Positions 16,011 to 28,309 of a stretch of DNA of 64,000 bases are shown here, in pieces. The stretch's first letter is position 1; the number at the start of each line of letters is the position of its first letter. Source of the DNA: Epiperipatus broadwayi (taxonomy: Eukaryota; Onychophora; Udeonychophora; Euonychophora; Peripatidae); assembly GCA_028023455.1 (NCBI GenBank), contig JAQFVV010012423.1, positions 10,081,158 through 10,145,157 of the forward strand, given 5' to 3'. The notes beneath the pieces are model-generated. The model ran no database searches. It saw only the letters and a list, made by a program, of their open reading frames with translations, and was not told the DNA's origin. The translations under genes and the position numbers were made by a program.

Positions 16011-18705
16011 ATTCTATTAGGATTCAATTTAAACTTCAACTGTCCACCTATTATCATCTTCTTTACCAACATGTTCTGTCCAACTCTATTCTTTTAATTA
16101 TTTCAGGGATGTCATTAATACCTCCTCAACCTATTATTTTATTTGCAATTTGCAACCATTTCTTATTATTCAAAATCTATATTACTTCATATTTTATTAA
16201 GTGATCTAAAGTCTCTATCTTGCTCTTATGTTAAGTGGCCAAAACCACCATTTATATGTAAAAATGTGGAAAACCCATTTTTTAAAAATCTTTCTTTTCA
16301 AACACACAGTTTATTTTCTTTTGATATTTTCTTATTTCTACTAAGATTATTCTATCTAGATTTAACTTTCAATTCTCTTTAGTAAAAATGCATTTAAATA
16401 TTATTTTAATCTTCTTAGTGTTTATCTTTAGTTCTATTGTCTTTCTTTTATTTGAAGCATTTTTTGCAAAAATGGCCACATCATTTCTAATATTTAAATG
16501 ACTTAAATAAAATCCATGTGTTTGTATTCCCTTAATTTTTCATTTTAATCCATAAAATACTTCCTATAAAGCTACTGCAAGAAGTTTTGAAAATATGAAA
16601 TCACCCTGTAATACACCCATATCATTATTAATTTTCTTAGTGTCACAATATAATATTATCACCAGGTTTTGCAATTTGATAAATATTCTTCAGAAAGGAT
16701 CATTTTCTGAATTTATATATTAATTATCAAAGGTTTTAATTAATGTGGAATTTCTTATGAAATCTATGTCTTTTCTTAGCCTGAAAATCCAAAACATAAT
16801 GGCAACTTATATGGATGATCATTACTACAACTTGTCTCAATACTTGGATATGATTCCATGCTAAAGCCACTTTTAAATCCAGCTTAATCTATTGATTGGT
16901 TTGAGTCTGAAGTTAACTATAGATGAGTTGCAATTACCTTGATAAAAATCTTATCAAAAGTGATAGAAGACTGATAGATCTGTAATTTCTAAGATTTTTC
17001 TTTTTCATATTTTTAAAATAATATCATTACTATACTCTTCCAATCATTTATTATATTTTTATCATTCAGGTATTCAGGATATAGTTTTTCCAACAATTTC
17101 TGCATTTCTTCACTTGCTTCTTTTAAGATATCAATAATAATTCTATTACTTTTTAGAATTATTTCCTTCTTCATAAATTTATTTGTATATTTCACCTTTT
17201 CATTTAAGGTTATTGGCAATTCAGATGCAATTATAGAGATTACATTGTTTCCTGCATTCTTTATTACTATATAATTCTTTAAAAAAAATTCACACATTTC
17301 TTGAAATCATTCTTCTATTTAATTATAGCTTTATCTTTTCTTTTTATTGTTGAATCAACTTCCTTTTCAATAACAAGAAGTTTTATATTTGTGAGACTTT
17401 TATTATCTTCAGTAGCTTTTCTTGCCATGGAATTATTAACTTTTTTCCTACTATTTTACAGAATTCCAGATATTCAATTTTTTTTAATGGATCATTTAAA
17501 AATATTTCCATATTGTCTAATTTCTTTTTACATTGTCTTATCTCATTTAAAAATCCACTACTACATTGCTGCTTTTAAGCATTTCTTAATAGTATATCAG
17601 TTATTTTCTTATCTACTCTCAGTTAATATTGAAACATTTTCTAAGCTTGCTAATATTCTTTGGTGAGTTTCTAAAGAATAGAATATTTGCTATTAATACT
17701 GTTAATTTCTTAGTAGATTTTAACTCTACTTTTGCATTAATATGTATTATATAATTCACTAATTATATTTTACATCTCATTAATTGACAATAATCATTTT
17801 CTGTGGGGAAACTTTTAAAAATATTACAACCTTAAAATATGTATTTTCTGTTATTCAAACTATAATCCACTTCTTCCTACTTTTATTTTGATGTTTTTGT
17901 GTTCATTTTCTTAGCATTCTTTTCCAAAAAAGAATTCATAATATTTTTTCCTGAATATTCCACAAGTCTGCAGCACTCTCATTTGAATTATTACCAATTC
18001 TAACATCAGTGTTTTCTATTACAGCTTTAAAATCTTGTTTAATATGATCATAAACATTTTTGAACAACTAAATAAAAATTCTGTACTTTTCCATTAAGTT
18101 AATATTTAATCTTGCACACTATGTATGATATATCAAATGTAAATATATAAATTTATTAAGCGCTAGCAGATATCTAATAATGTCACATAAGCATTTTTAA
18201 GGCACTTCTGTTGAGCGTCCCATCTTTTTCTTGTGTTCTGGCTTGTGTACTTGAATTGAGAGTTCCATGTGCAGTCATTATTACATCTGATTGGCTGACA
18301 CATAAGCATTTTTAAGGTGCTTCTGTTGAAGGTTTTAGCCTTGTATGTTAGTATGTTATATCATAAATTTCCACAAATCTTTTTTTAACATGTTTATTTA
18401 TAACTAATTCCACTTTACTTATGCTTCCAATATTTGTGCCTTTACAATAAAATACATGTCCACTTTTTGAATTAATTCTCTTTTCCTTTTTTTTCTTTAA
18501 CTTCACAAAATTCAACAATGACTCATTAGATAATTTTTGTCAATTTATAAATCTTTCTTAGTTTGAAAATGATCCACTGGTATAGATAGATAAATAATAG
18601 TCATCATCCAATGGCAACTGATGTCCTCAATCAGGGAATATTTAGCACCATATGTCTTCAGTCACTATTGGTTGTCTTGGCAGAAAATTTTAGAGCCTCC
18701 TGGGA
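16011..18705 (-). mobile_element. RTE-type LINE, copy D, old and 3'-truncated
   Basis: The minus strand matches copies A and B along almost their whole length. The 5' leader region (gcctcctgggaa near 18690), the endonuclease region, the linker and the RT can be followed in order down to the RRDDNRWTIE-type C-terminal block near 16040. The last ~60 codons and the TGATGA tail are missing. The best preserved stretch is 17013-17297, whose frame resembles the SELP...LNEEV...FMKK...IIDILKEAG...LYTKCLND region of copy B. Stops and indels are frequent throughout, so this is the oldest copy here. It also contains a foreign ~190-bp block (about 18160-18350). Confidence 0.75.
18160..18350. repeat. Block inside RTE copy D with ~30-bp direct repeats
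   Basis: This block has no counterpart in RTE copies A or B. The motif cacataagcatttttaagg followed by cacttctgttga/tgcttctgttga occurs at 18184-18214 and again at 18299-18329, about 115 bp apart. It could be a small insertion or a local tandem duplication. There is no coding frame. Confidence 0.5.
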
Positions 18706-18811
18706 ATTCCCATATATCATATATTATTTTTTAGAATTTTACACATAAAGTAAAACTTACATGTGCTATTTTATTTATCAATTATATGCCTATATTCTAA
18801 TTGCCAATACA

Positions 18812-19130
18812 TATCACATGATCACCATTTTTTATGCTTGCTCATAACTGTTATTATAACAGGCAAAACTCTTTATATGTATTGCCACTCAGTGCAAGCC
18901 AGAGTAATCAATGGATGCCAGAAGACTTGTGCATAAAACTTAGGTGCAGTGTTCTCAGATCCAAGACTCTTCACTGACAAAGGCCACAAGCCAGAAACTA
19001 GTCTGGGAATATTGGATGAGTAGACACTAGATGGGGATTTTATGCACAAGCCTTCTGCATCCATTGATTACTCTGACTTGTACTGACTGGCAATATGTAT
19101 GGAGAGTTTTGCCTGTTTTTATAACCTAAT
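18812..19130. mobile_element. Foldback/MITE-like element R1, copy E2
   Basis: The left arm (about 18859-18937, aacaggcaaaactcttta...) pairs with the right arm (about 19038-19121, ...gagagttttgcctgttttt). The interior is shorter than in E1 and runs in the opposite sense. An acatgatcaccatt flank at 18815 matches the outer end of other copies. The 10-bp duplication made by RTE copy A begins at 19131, directly next to this copy. Confidence 0.7.
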
Positions 19131-22100
19131 TGCTTAGATTCATCATCATCATCAACCATTATCAATCCACTGCAGGATGAAGGTCTCTCCAAGTTCAATC
19201 CATCTTTTCCTATCTTTAGCTTCTATTCTCCACATCACCCCTGCACACTTTTTTATTTCATTCATCCATCTCACATGTGGTCTCTTTCTAGGTCTTTTAC
19301 AATCTCTTGGAATCCAGTTTACAATTTCAATTGTCCATCTGTTATCATCCCTTCTAACAATATGTCCAGCCCAACTCCACTTCAGTCTTTTAATTTTTTC
19401 AATGAGGTCAGTAACACCTGTTTGTTCTCTTACCCATACATTGTGTTTTCGATCTCTTCTTGTTACTCCCAACATGCATCTCTCCATACTTCTTTGAGTG
19501 GTCTAAAGTCTCTGTATTGCTTTTCTATTAAGTGTCTAAGTCTCAGATCCATAAGTAAGAACTGGCAAAACACATTTATTAAAAACCTTCCTTTTCAAAC
19601 ACATAGGCATATTTCCTTTTAGTATCAAGTTATTTCTACCAAAAGCACTCCAACCAAGTTTAATTCTATGATTAATTTCATCCATTATGTTTCCATCTAT
19701 ATTAATAATCTGACCAAGGTATTTGTAACTGTTAACTTCTTCTAACTCATCATAATCAATCTTTATTTTCATATTTTGAAAAAATCCATTAAACATTACT
19801 TTAGTCTTTTTAACATTTATCTTTAGGCCTACTTTCCTACTTTCATCTGATAACTCCTGCAACATTTCCTGTAGCTCTAAAGCATTATTTGCAAAAACAA
19901 CTACATCATCTGCAAAATCTAAATGACTTAAATAATCTCCATTTACTTTCACTCCTTTAGCTTCCCATTTTAATCCACAAAATACTTCTTGCAGCACTGC
20001 TGTAAAAAGTTTTGGAGATATGGAGTCACCCTGTCTTACACCCTTTTCAATGTTGATTTTTCTACTATCATTATGTAATCTAATTGTTGCTGTTGCATTT
20101 TTATAAATATTCTTCAAAATATGACAATATCCTGGATCTACACCTTGATGATCCAATGCTTTAATCACTGAAGAAATGTTTATAGAATCAAATGCCTTTT
20201 CATAGTCTACAAATCCTAAGCATAATGGCAACTCATATTCATTTGTCCTTTCTATAATTTCTCTCAATACCTGGATATGATCTACTGTACTAAAACCACT
20301 TTTAAATCCAGCTTGTTCTCTTGGTTGGTGGAAATCCAGTGTTTTCTGTAGACGAGTTGTAATTATCTTAGTAAAAATTTTGTATAAAACTGATAAAAGA
20401 CTGATAGGTCTGTAATTTTTAATATCTTCTTTATCACCTTTTTTAAATATTAATATTAATACTGCATTCTTCCGATCATCTGGTACAACTTTATCATTTA
20501 GACATTTGGTATATAACTTTGTTAAAAAAATTCTATTTCTTCACCTGCTTTTTTTAATATATCAATTACAATTCCATTATTACCTGAAGCTTTCCCTTTC
20601 TTCATAAATTTAATTGCATGTCTCACTTCCTAATTCCAAATTCTGGGCAATTCGGAAGATATAATATGTATAGGAGGCACTTGTTCTTTATTACTATATA
20701 ATTCTTGATAGAAGTCTTCTACACATTTTATGATGTCATCTCTCTTTTTAGTAATAATGCCATCTTTTTTTCTTATTGCAAATATAAATTTCCTGCTAAT
20801 ACCAAAATGTTGTTTTACACTCTTTAGACTTCTTCTCTTCTACAGCTTTACTTGCTAGTTCACAATTATACTTTCTTATATCATTTTCAACTCTTTTCTG
20901 CACCATTTTACAAAATTCAAGATATTCAATCTTTTTTAATGCATCATTGTTGTTTATCCTCATATTCCTTCTTTTCTTCATAAATTCTCTATTCTCAGTA
21001 GAAATTTTAATGGTCAATTGCTGCTTTTTTCTACCAGCTATCTTTGTTGCAGTTTTTAAAAGTGTATCACTTATTTTCCTATTAATGTCATTCAAATTTG
21101 AATCATGTTCAAAATCTACTAATACTTGAAACCGATTTGTAAGTTCTAATTTAAATTCATTAGAATGTTTCTGAAGATTAGAAATATCAACTGTAAATAT
21201 TGTTTTTCTTAATAATTTTTGTCTCTCTAGTTTTGCATTAACATGTATCTTACATCTTACCAATCGGTGATCACTTCCTGTGCTAAATTTATAAAAACAT
21301 TACAATCTTGAAATATGTATTTTTGGTTAGTCAAAATATAATCCAATTCTGCTGTACCTTCTTTTGGATGCTTCCATGTCCATTTCCTTTTAACATTTTT
21401 CTCAAAAAAAGAATTCATAATTTAAAGTTTTTCTTTTTCTGCAAACTCCACAAGTCTATGTCCTCTCTCATTTCTATTACCATAACCAAACCTACTTACA
21501 GTATTTTCATCTTTCATTTGTTTACTAATTCTAGCATTACAGTCTCCCATAACAATTTTAAAATGTTGTTTACTCTGATCAAAAGCCTTTTGTACATCCA
21601 TATAAAAATCTTCTATAACTTCATCACTATGAGAACTTGTTGGGGCATAAACTTGAATTATCTGCATTTGGTATCTGCTATTAAGTTGTAAAACTAATCT
21701 TGCCACTCTGTCTGATACACCATCAATCTCCACAATATTATTCTTCCATTTTTTATTTATAATGAATCCTACTCCACTTGTATTTCCTATATTTGTGCCT
21801 TTATAATAGAGTATATGTCCACTTTTTAAATCAATTGTTTCTTCACCTTTTCTTCTAACTTCACAAATTCCAATAATGTCCCATGTAATATAAGACAGTT
21901 CTTCTTCTAACTCTTGCAATCTTCCTTCACTTGAAAGTGATCTGCAGTTGTAAGTACCTAAATAAAAAGTCATCATCAAATGGCAGCCTGAGTCCACAAT
22001 CAGGGGATTCTTAGCACCCTCTGCCTTCGGCCACCAACCACTGCCTTGGTTGGTGATTTTACAGCCTCCTGGGAATAAGAGCCATGATTTATTTTTGTCT

Positions 22101-22322
22101 GTCATGATTGTATATATTGAAAAAATATTCTTAAACTCAGAGCAGCCCATCCATGTTCGTATACTATATGAATAATCACATAGTAATAACAGCTGCAACG
22201 ACAAGAATGTATGGAGTGAACATTAGGGATTTGCCCTGCTCGGTTCCTTTAAGGCCTCTAAGAAGAATCAAAGGGTCTCCTTTCGGTTAATAGCAAACTC
22301 CTTTCTGAAGCCTGCTTAGATT
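19131..22322 (-). mobile_element. RTE-type LINE, copy A, full length with target-site duplication
   Basis: The insertion proper is 19141-22312 (about 3.17 kb), flanked by an exact 10-bp duplication tgcttagatt at 19131-19140 and 22313-22322. Read on the minus strand it has a ~200-bp 5' leader, one ORF (endonuclease then RT, with no separate ORF1), and a short (TGATGA)n tail at 19141-19155 instead of poly-A. All of these are typical of the RTE clade. It shares the family with B (42861-46066), C (53009-53516) and D (16011-18705). Confidence 0.9.
19152..22105 (-). pseudogene. RTE endonuclease-reverse transcriptase, inactivated
   Basis: The start is at ATG 22105, shared with copy B and followed by MTDKNKSWLLFPGG. 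The apurinic-type endonuclease shows YLGTYNCRSLSS, DIIGICEVRRKGEE, IIQVYAPTSSHSD, VMGDCNARI and, after a shift, GSDHRLVR. The reverse transcriptase shows FVDYEKAFDSINI, GVRQGDSISPKLF, the catalytic FADDVVVFA (near 19900), GLKINVKKTKVMFN and SYKYLGQIIN. The C-terminal RRDDNRWTIE and KRPRKRPHVRW blocks end at a stop at 19152-19154. Lesions seen: a Tyr-to-stop change at about 21421 where copy B reads KEKLYIMN, a frameshift near 21280, several breaks at 20520-20800, and a frameshift near 19530. The protein would copy and integrate its own RNA by target-primed reverse transcription; this copy cannot. Confidence 0.9.
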
Positions 22323-23684
22323 ACTGTATAGAAATAATATATTGGTTACGTATAAAAATTCATATGTGTAATGTATTATATTTAAATACAAAAATTACTT
22401 TATATAATAGACAAAAACTTTTTTTTGAAATTAACTAATATCTAAATTTATTAATTAAACTAAACTGGCTTTTAATAATTGATTAGCAGCAGTTGGGTTA
22501 GTAATATTATTTTCATTGATAATTAACTTTGACAGCTTACTTTGCTTTTATAATATTTCAAAGTAAATTTTTTGATTTTGGTATTTTTTAATTAATGTAT
22601 TTCAAAATTTAACATTTAATATAATATAGATTATTCGTTACTTTTTTAAGTTAATAATGTTTTTTAATTACTTTTTAATTAATCAGTACAATTCAGCATT
22701 CTTTAACGAATTTATTTTTTATTCATTTATTGAACCTATAAATAACACATTAAAGTTTATAATATATATAACATTAAAATTAATAAAGGCAAATACATTG
22801 TGTTAAGAGAAATGTATGTGTAATTAGTTTCTCCGAAGATCAACTGATGATCAAATATCAAAATAACGGCCTGAGTTAGAATATACATAAACCTTTTAGT
22901 ATTAACATTTATCACCCTACTACTGAGAAACCAGACAAGATTATTAAGAAAGTGTTGAGCAGTAAAATTATTCCCAAATGATGATGAAATTTTATGCTTA
23001 GTTGCTCAATCTGTTTTTGGAAAATAGCTTAATATAGATAAATGTAAAAAGTTTTCAAAAATAATTAAAATGATTGATTTCTTTAAATATTTTAGTTGAA
23101 TAAGTTTATATGAAGTTGAAATACTATTCATACATAATAAATTAGTTAATACATAATATTAATTAATGAATCCCAGAGATTATAAAAGACCTAAAAAGCG
23201 ACAATAGTGAGATGGATGGATAAAAAACAAATATTTATTGAGGTGATGTGGGGGGGAAAGTCTATAGATCAGCGAAGCTCGATTAATGTTGAAGGGATTT
23301 TTATTATTCAGTAGATCGATAATTATTAAAACTGATAATGATGATTAATTACTAATTAAATTGTTAATATTCATCACAATAAAAACTAAGCATTAAATCA
23401 CTGCATTATATCTTTCATCTACTTATATTCAATCCAATAATCTATTACTAAAGTATGTATAAACCTTCTATATATTTCCATTTAGCATGTTAACGATGTA
23501 AATGTAATCCCTCTGCATATTTCATTTAATCATTTTAATGACATAAATATATTAAATCAAAAATGCAAAAGATATCATATTAAAAATAATTCTTTCTATT
23601 AAACTTCATTGCAGCATAAATGTTTATTATCAAAAAGCTGTAGTATGTCACACACGACTATGCAAAAATAAAATATATGGTCAA
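22323..23684. other. AT-rich non-coding stretch
   Basis: Nothing supported; there is a short poly-G run near 23252 but no gene-like structure. Confidence 0.5.
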
Positions 23685-23755
23685 ACGTTGATAGCATAGT
23701 GGTTAGCATAGCTGCTTTCCAAGCAGCTGGCCTGTGTTCACTTCCCAGTCAACAC
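23685..23755 (+). repeat. tRNA-Gly(TCC)-like SINE head or tRNA pseudogene
   Basis: A 71-nt cloverleaf can be drawn. The acceptor strands acgttga/tcaacac are partly paired. The A box tagcatagtgg lies at 23692-23702. The anticodon arm gctgc-tttccaa-gcagc has a 7-nt loop with anticodon TCC. The T arm has a B-box-like tgttcacttcc at 23735-23745. The layout matches animal tRNA-Gly(TCC). Mismatches in the acceptor stem and the altered B box argue for a SINE or pseudogene; the 2159 and 24473 copies support a dispersed family. There is no clear poly-A tail. Confidence 0.65.
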
Positions 23756-24472
23756 ATTTGACATATGAAAAAATAAAATAAAATATATGCTAACAAATTT
23801 AAAAATTCAGCTTTATGTATATTTTTTAACTTAAAAAAAATTTGTATAGACAATAATTAAATTATTCTCAAATGTTACAATAAAAAGTACTTGTGCTATA
23901 AAAAGCTACTTTTTGATTCATACATTCTTTACCATCATCTAATAAATGATTACTTGGAAAAAAAAAACTAAAAATTTTTGAAAACTTAAAGTTTCTGATG
24001 ACTTATAAGCTAATCTATAAAACAAAAATATATTCATATACTTTCTACACTGGTCCTTTATTATTATTTTTCTTTATTAATTGTGGCATTGCCTTTTACT
24101 AGAATTTTATCTAAAAACTTTACTTTAACTAACTGTAACTCTCCATTGTATTATATATATATTATTCTCAGTTATATTCTCTCTTTGAAAAAAAAATTGA
24201 ATAATTTTTGGATTGTTTTAAGAGAATCTTTATAACATAAATAGGGAGTATATTTTCTATAAAAGACACACTTAAATTGACATAAAATACTTTTGTTCTT
24301 TTATGAACATTTGTTATTCATCATCGGTTCACATGTTCAATCCCCTCTCCCCCAAAAAAAATGTGTGAATTATAATCATAGATTATATCATCACATTCAA
24401 TATATTAAAAAACATATTAATTGCTCTTATAATCTTTCTGTTTGATTTTTCAATTTTTTTTCATGTGTCATA
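23756..24472. other. AT-rich non-coding stretch
   Basis: Nothing supported between the two tRNA-like copies. Confidence 0.5.
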
Positions 24473-24552
24473 GCATTGGCTGCAAAGTGAACCCACTAAC
24501 CTGGGACAACTGCTTGTAAAGCAGCTGTGCTGACCACTGAACTACCATTACT
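24473..24552 (-). repeat. tRNA-like SINE head, minus-strand copy
   Basis: The reverse complement has an A box tagttcagtgg, an anticodon arm gctgc-tttacaa-gcag with TAC in the anticodon position, and a B-box-like gggttcacttt. An extra ~8 nt lies before the T arm compared with 23685-23755, and the ends still resemble gta-atggt/accaatgc. Either it is a diverged member of the same Gly-derived family or it comes from another tRNA (TAC reads Val). Confidence 0.5.
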
Positions 24553-26795
24553 TTGGTTAGCATTTTTAATTAAAAAAACAAATTATGTTGTCCTTATGCT
24601 ATAATGATAAAATATTCATGTTTTACTTTCACACTAATTTAATTGAACTAGATGAATTAAAATAATCTATATTTTAATTTGTGATCATTCAATAATAAAC
24701 TTTTCTTTTTTATAGCTTATCTTTATTATTTTGTAAATGATTGCTATTGAATTTATCTATCTTAAATTCATCATTTCCTGCATTATTTACCATTATAATT
24801 AATATTATCTAGTGAATAAATAATAGTTGATAAGAACTTTATTGAAACTGTTAATAGTATTTATTTAAAGATAATTTATCAGAAGTAATATTATCATAAA
24901 AATATATAAATCAGAGCATTAAAGCATCTTACATTGAGTTCATTGTAAAGTAAGATATTAACCTATAAACCAACTTCAGTATGGCTATTGATTTTTCAAA
25001 ATCATGCCATTTTTATCAATCCACTGAAATTATGTTTTGCCTATTGTGAGCTTGAATCATTATATAATATATATACTTTATTTGTATTTGTAGTAAAATA
25101 TTAATAATAATAATTTTGTTACAAAAAATTGTTTTTGAAAAGAAGTATTTCAAAACAAGAATGATTTATAATGCAAATAGTCATAAATAAAGTTGAAAAC
25201 TTGAATAAATTTTTATTTTAATTTCAATAATTTTTTTTATTTATTCGAGCATAAATATAAATGTAAATAAGTAAAAGCAAACATCACTTGTAAAGAATGA
25301 TGTTTATAGTAATATATTATGTTTTATTTTCTTTAAAAAAAATAATATATTTAGCTATTGTTAAAATAAAGGAAATTAATGAGGCATTTATTTTATTTTT
25401 GACTAATTAATATATTTTATAATTTTAGTTTATTAAGTCCTGAAAATTTTAAAGTAATATTGACACTTAATGTATCTTGTTGCTATTACACTAATAATAA
25501 TCTTGAGTATTATCAATTTACATTCAAGTACAAACATAGAAAAATGGCAAATTATCATTGACAGATATCAAACATTTTATTGTTTACTTTTATTACTATT
25601 ATTTGATAATATATATATAATTAATAAGACTGTTTTTCAAAACAAATCTTTTATTTATGCTTTACATATTCATTTATATATATACACACACAATGTGCAT
25701 CATTTCCTATCTTAACTTTTATATTTAATATTTTTGAGTCAGATAAATGTATTATATTCTTTAATATTCAAGTTCATATATATTTCAAATACATTAGATT
25801 TATTAGATACAGGTAAAATACCATAAATCAGAAATTCTGGTTTTTGAACTGTTTTTGAATTTTTTTCATGTTACAAGACTAGAGCTTTTATTATAAACTT
25901 AAATTCTGCCAAGAGTAGAAAAACATGTAGTCTATTGCAATTAGGTATATTAATTTATAGGTGTTTATTGTACTTTCTTTTTTTTAATTTTGTTTGTAAA
26001 TATTCATACAAACTAATTCATTTATTATGAAAGGTTAAGAGTCATCTTTGATATATTTTTGGATAAAAAAAGGTTTTTACATAGTATTCAACTTCTTTTT
26101 ATAACAAAACAATAAAAATGTAAATAATATTATGGAACATTGATGAGAAAGAAATACTTTACAATTGATATATAATATTAACATATTGAGATGAATTAGT
26201 CTCATAGCACAGAATGTGATAAGTGTACATGTATATTTAAAGCTTGAAAGGAAAGGTAGAAATGAATCCAAACAAAATTTATTGTACATTTTTAGTTAAA
26301 ATCTACAACCTAGAATAAATGAGATATTGATTAAATAATAATTTTTGGATATATACTGTAAACTATTTAAAATAAAATCTAAAAATATTTGTTTAGTGCA
26401 AGTAATTTTATCTGACTTTTCTGATTTTGACAAAAGAATAAAATATTTCACTGTAGCAAAGAAAAAAAAAATTTTTTTATTTTGTTTTTCTTTATAAGGT
26501 ACTTAATCCTATAATCTCTTTTTATTTAAAAGATTTAAAAAAAATTGTATTTTATTTTAGTATTGATAAATGTAAATTGAAAAATGGCAATTGTTGTTTT
26601 TTTTTGTTATTTAAGATGTAAAATAGTTTAATGTATTAGATAAACTCATTAGGGATTATTTGATTGGAGGAGAATTCAGTTGTAGAGTATGTAAAAAGCT
26701 AGCTTTGAAGAACAATTGCCATTCCAATGTTGATTAAATTTGAACTTCTAGAGAAGAAGTGGATATGGATTTTCTGTGATTTATAACTACAATAT
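24553..26795. other. AT-rich non-coding stretch
   Basis: Frames at 25470-25715 (plus) and 26077-26289 (minus) show no domain and have AT-driven composition. No gene supported. Confidence 0.5.
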
Positions 26796-27217
26796 TATAA
26801 ATAAACAGATTGCTTGCCTGGATGCAATTCCTCAAATTATTAAAGATGAATGGAGTTGTGAATGTCCGCATTACTATAACTATTCATATCCTGGACATGA
26901 CAATAAAAATCCAGTTCATTAATCTTAAGATTTTTATAGTATACATTATACACGTACTGCTTTTCATACATGTATGGAAGCACAGATACAAGAAATTATT
27001 GGTAGTCATCATATACATAATGGCTATGCATGAGATCTATTTCACAAATGAATATATGATACACAAATGGAAGAAATTGTCTTATAAAAATAATAAAATA
27101 ACATATAATGAAAGTAACATTATTTCAAACATTAACTTTTCAGTTAACAAAATATTTTTCCATTTACTGCCTAATGAAAACCTTAACTGTACTTATTTAA
27201 AAGTAAACACCTTTTAA
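26796..27217 (+). pseudogene. Unrecognised decayed coding remnant
   Basis: Two overlapping frames compete. The longer uninterrupted frame (26810-27217) is rich in Ile, Lys and Asn and looks like chance. A second frame, starting near 26800, reads like real protein: IACLDAIPQIIKDEWSCECP, then HYYNYSYPGHDNKNPVH. Two close in-frame stops follow near 26923, then TRTAFHTCMEAQIQEIIG and HHIHNGYA up to a stop near 27034. The Cys, His, Tyr and Trp content is unlike the surroundings. I do not recognise the family; a decayed transposase or a lost exon are both possible. Confidence 0.25.
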
Positions 27218-28309
27218 AAATAATTCAGTTAACTAAGTAATTAACTAAGAGATATAAACATATTTTTAATTTTTTTTAAGTTTGTAAATGGTTAAAACAA
27301 AAACCAGCAAGATTAAAAACAAGTAATTTTTCCAAATTGAATGTTTACATGTTGATGAGCAGTCTGTTTTTTTTTGTTTATCAATTAATAATCACTTAGT
27401 TATAATCATTACAATGCTAAAAACAAAGTATATTTATATGCTGAGTCTCTTAAGGTTTTAAAAATAAAATAAAGGATAATGATTTTTAATAAATTAAAAT
27501 TAATAATTTTATTAAATTTGAATGTTTTCTACTCTTGCTATCATGTTGCAATTTCTTTTTAATTTAAAAATTTAGAATAATTTAATTTTAAATTAAAGTT
27601 GTTTTTTTAATATAATTTTAAAAAAAAACAGCTGTCAGATTTGGTTAATATTTTAAGCAGAAAAAAAATCTAGTTAAAATTTAATTTTGTAATTTCAATG
27701 AAAAAAAGTAAGTGTGGTTTGTAATGCTTAAAAATTGAACTTGAAATTAGAACATTGTATAAAAACAATATTGCTATGGTCAATGAAATAAAAAATTTGG
27801 TTGTAAATAATAACTTTAGAAAAAATAGTAAGGCTTTTATTTATTAAAATATATTTTCTAAATATTTACGAATTATTAATCAAATCATCTATGTAAAAGG
27901 TTTTAATGGTTTAGAGTTATGACGTCTGCTTGCTATACCTTTGACTTATGTTTACATGTAATCTTAATTCCTTTCAAGTTTTAATCAGAATTAGCATTTA
28001 TCTTTTGTGGAGCCAATAGTCATCTCAAAATACATAATCACTTTGAGAAAATCTATTTAGTCAATAAATGATTATCTAACTAGTGTTAGATAGTAGTTAA
28101 AACAAAAATGGAAAAACATTCAAATTCTTGTTACCTATAGGATAACAAGTCTGATGACTAGGTGTTACTTTATGGAATAGTGGGTCTGTGAATAAAGTTT
28201 TTGCCCTATAATAAGCTATTTAAAGGTGATTTAATATTTTATATATCCATTTCTCTCTCTTCTTCTATCTATGTAATCACACATATATATGTATTACTCA
28301 AATAGAAGT
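27218..28309. other. AT-rich non-coding stretch
   Basis: Nothing supported. Confidence 0.5.

Noticed and set aside
16143-17666. Plus-strand frames at 16143-16382 and 17301-17666
   Set aside because: They lie antisense to decayed RTE copy D and have Phe/Leu/Ser-rich antisense composition.
19177-19622. Plus-strand frames 19177-19497 and 19275-19622
   Set aside because: Antisense shadows of the RTE copy A reverse transcriptase C-terminus on the minus strand.
23685-23755. A functional tRNA-Gly gene
   Set aside because: Acceptor-stem mismatches, an altered B box and other damaged copies in the window favour a SINE or pseudogene, although a tRNA gene finder should decide.
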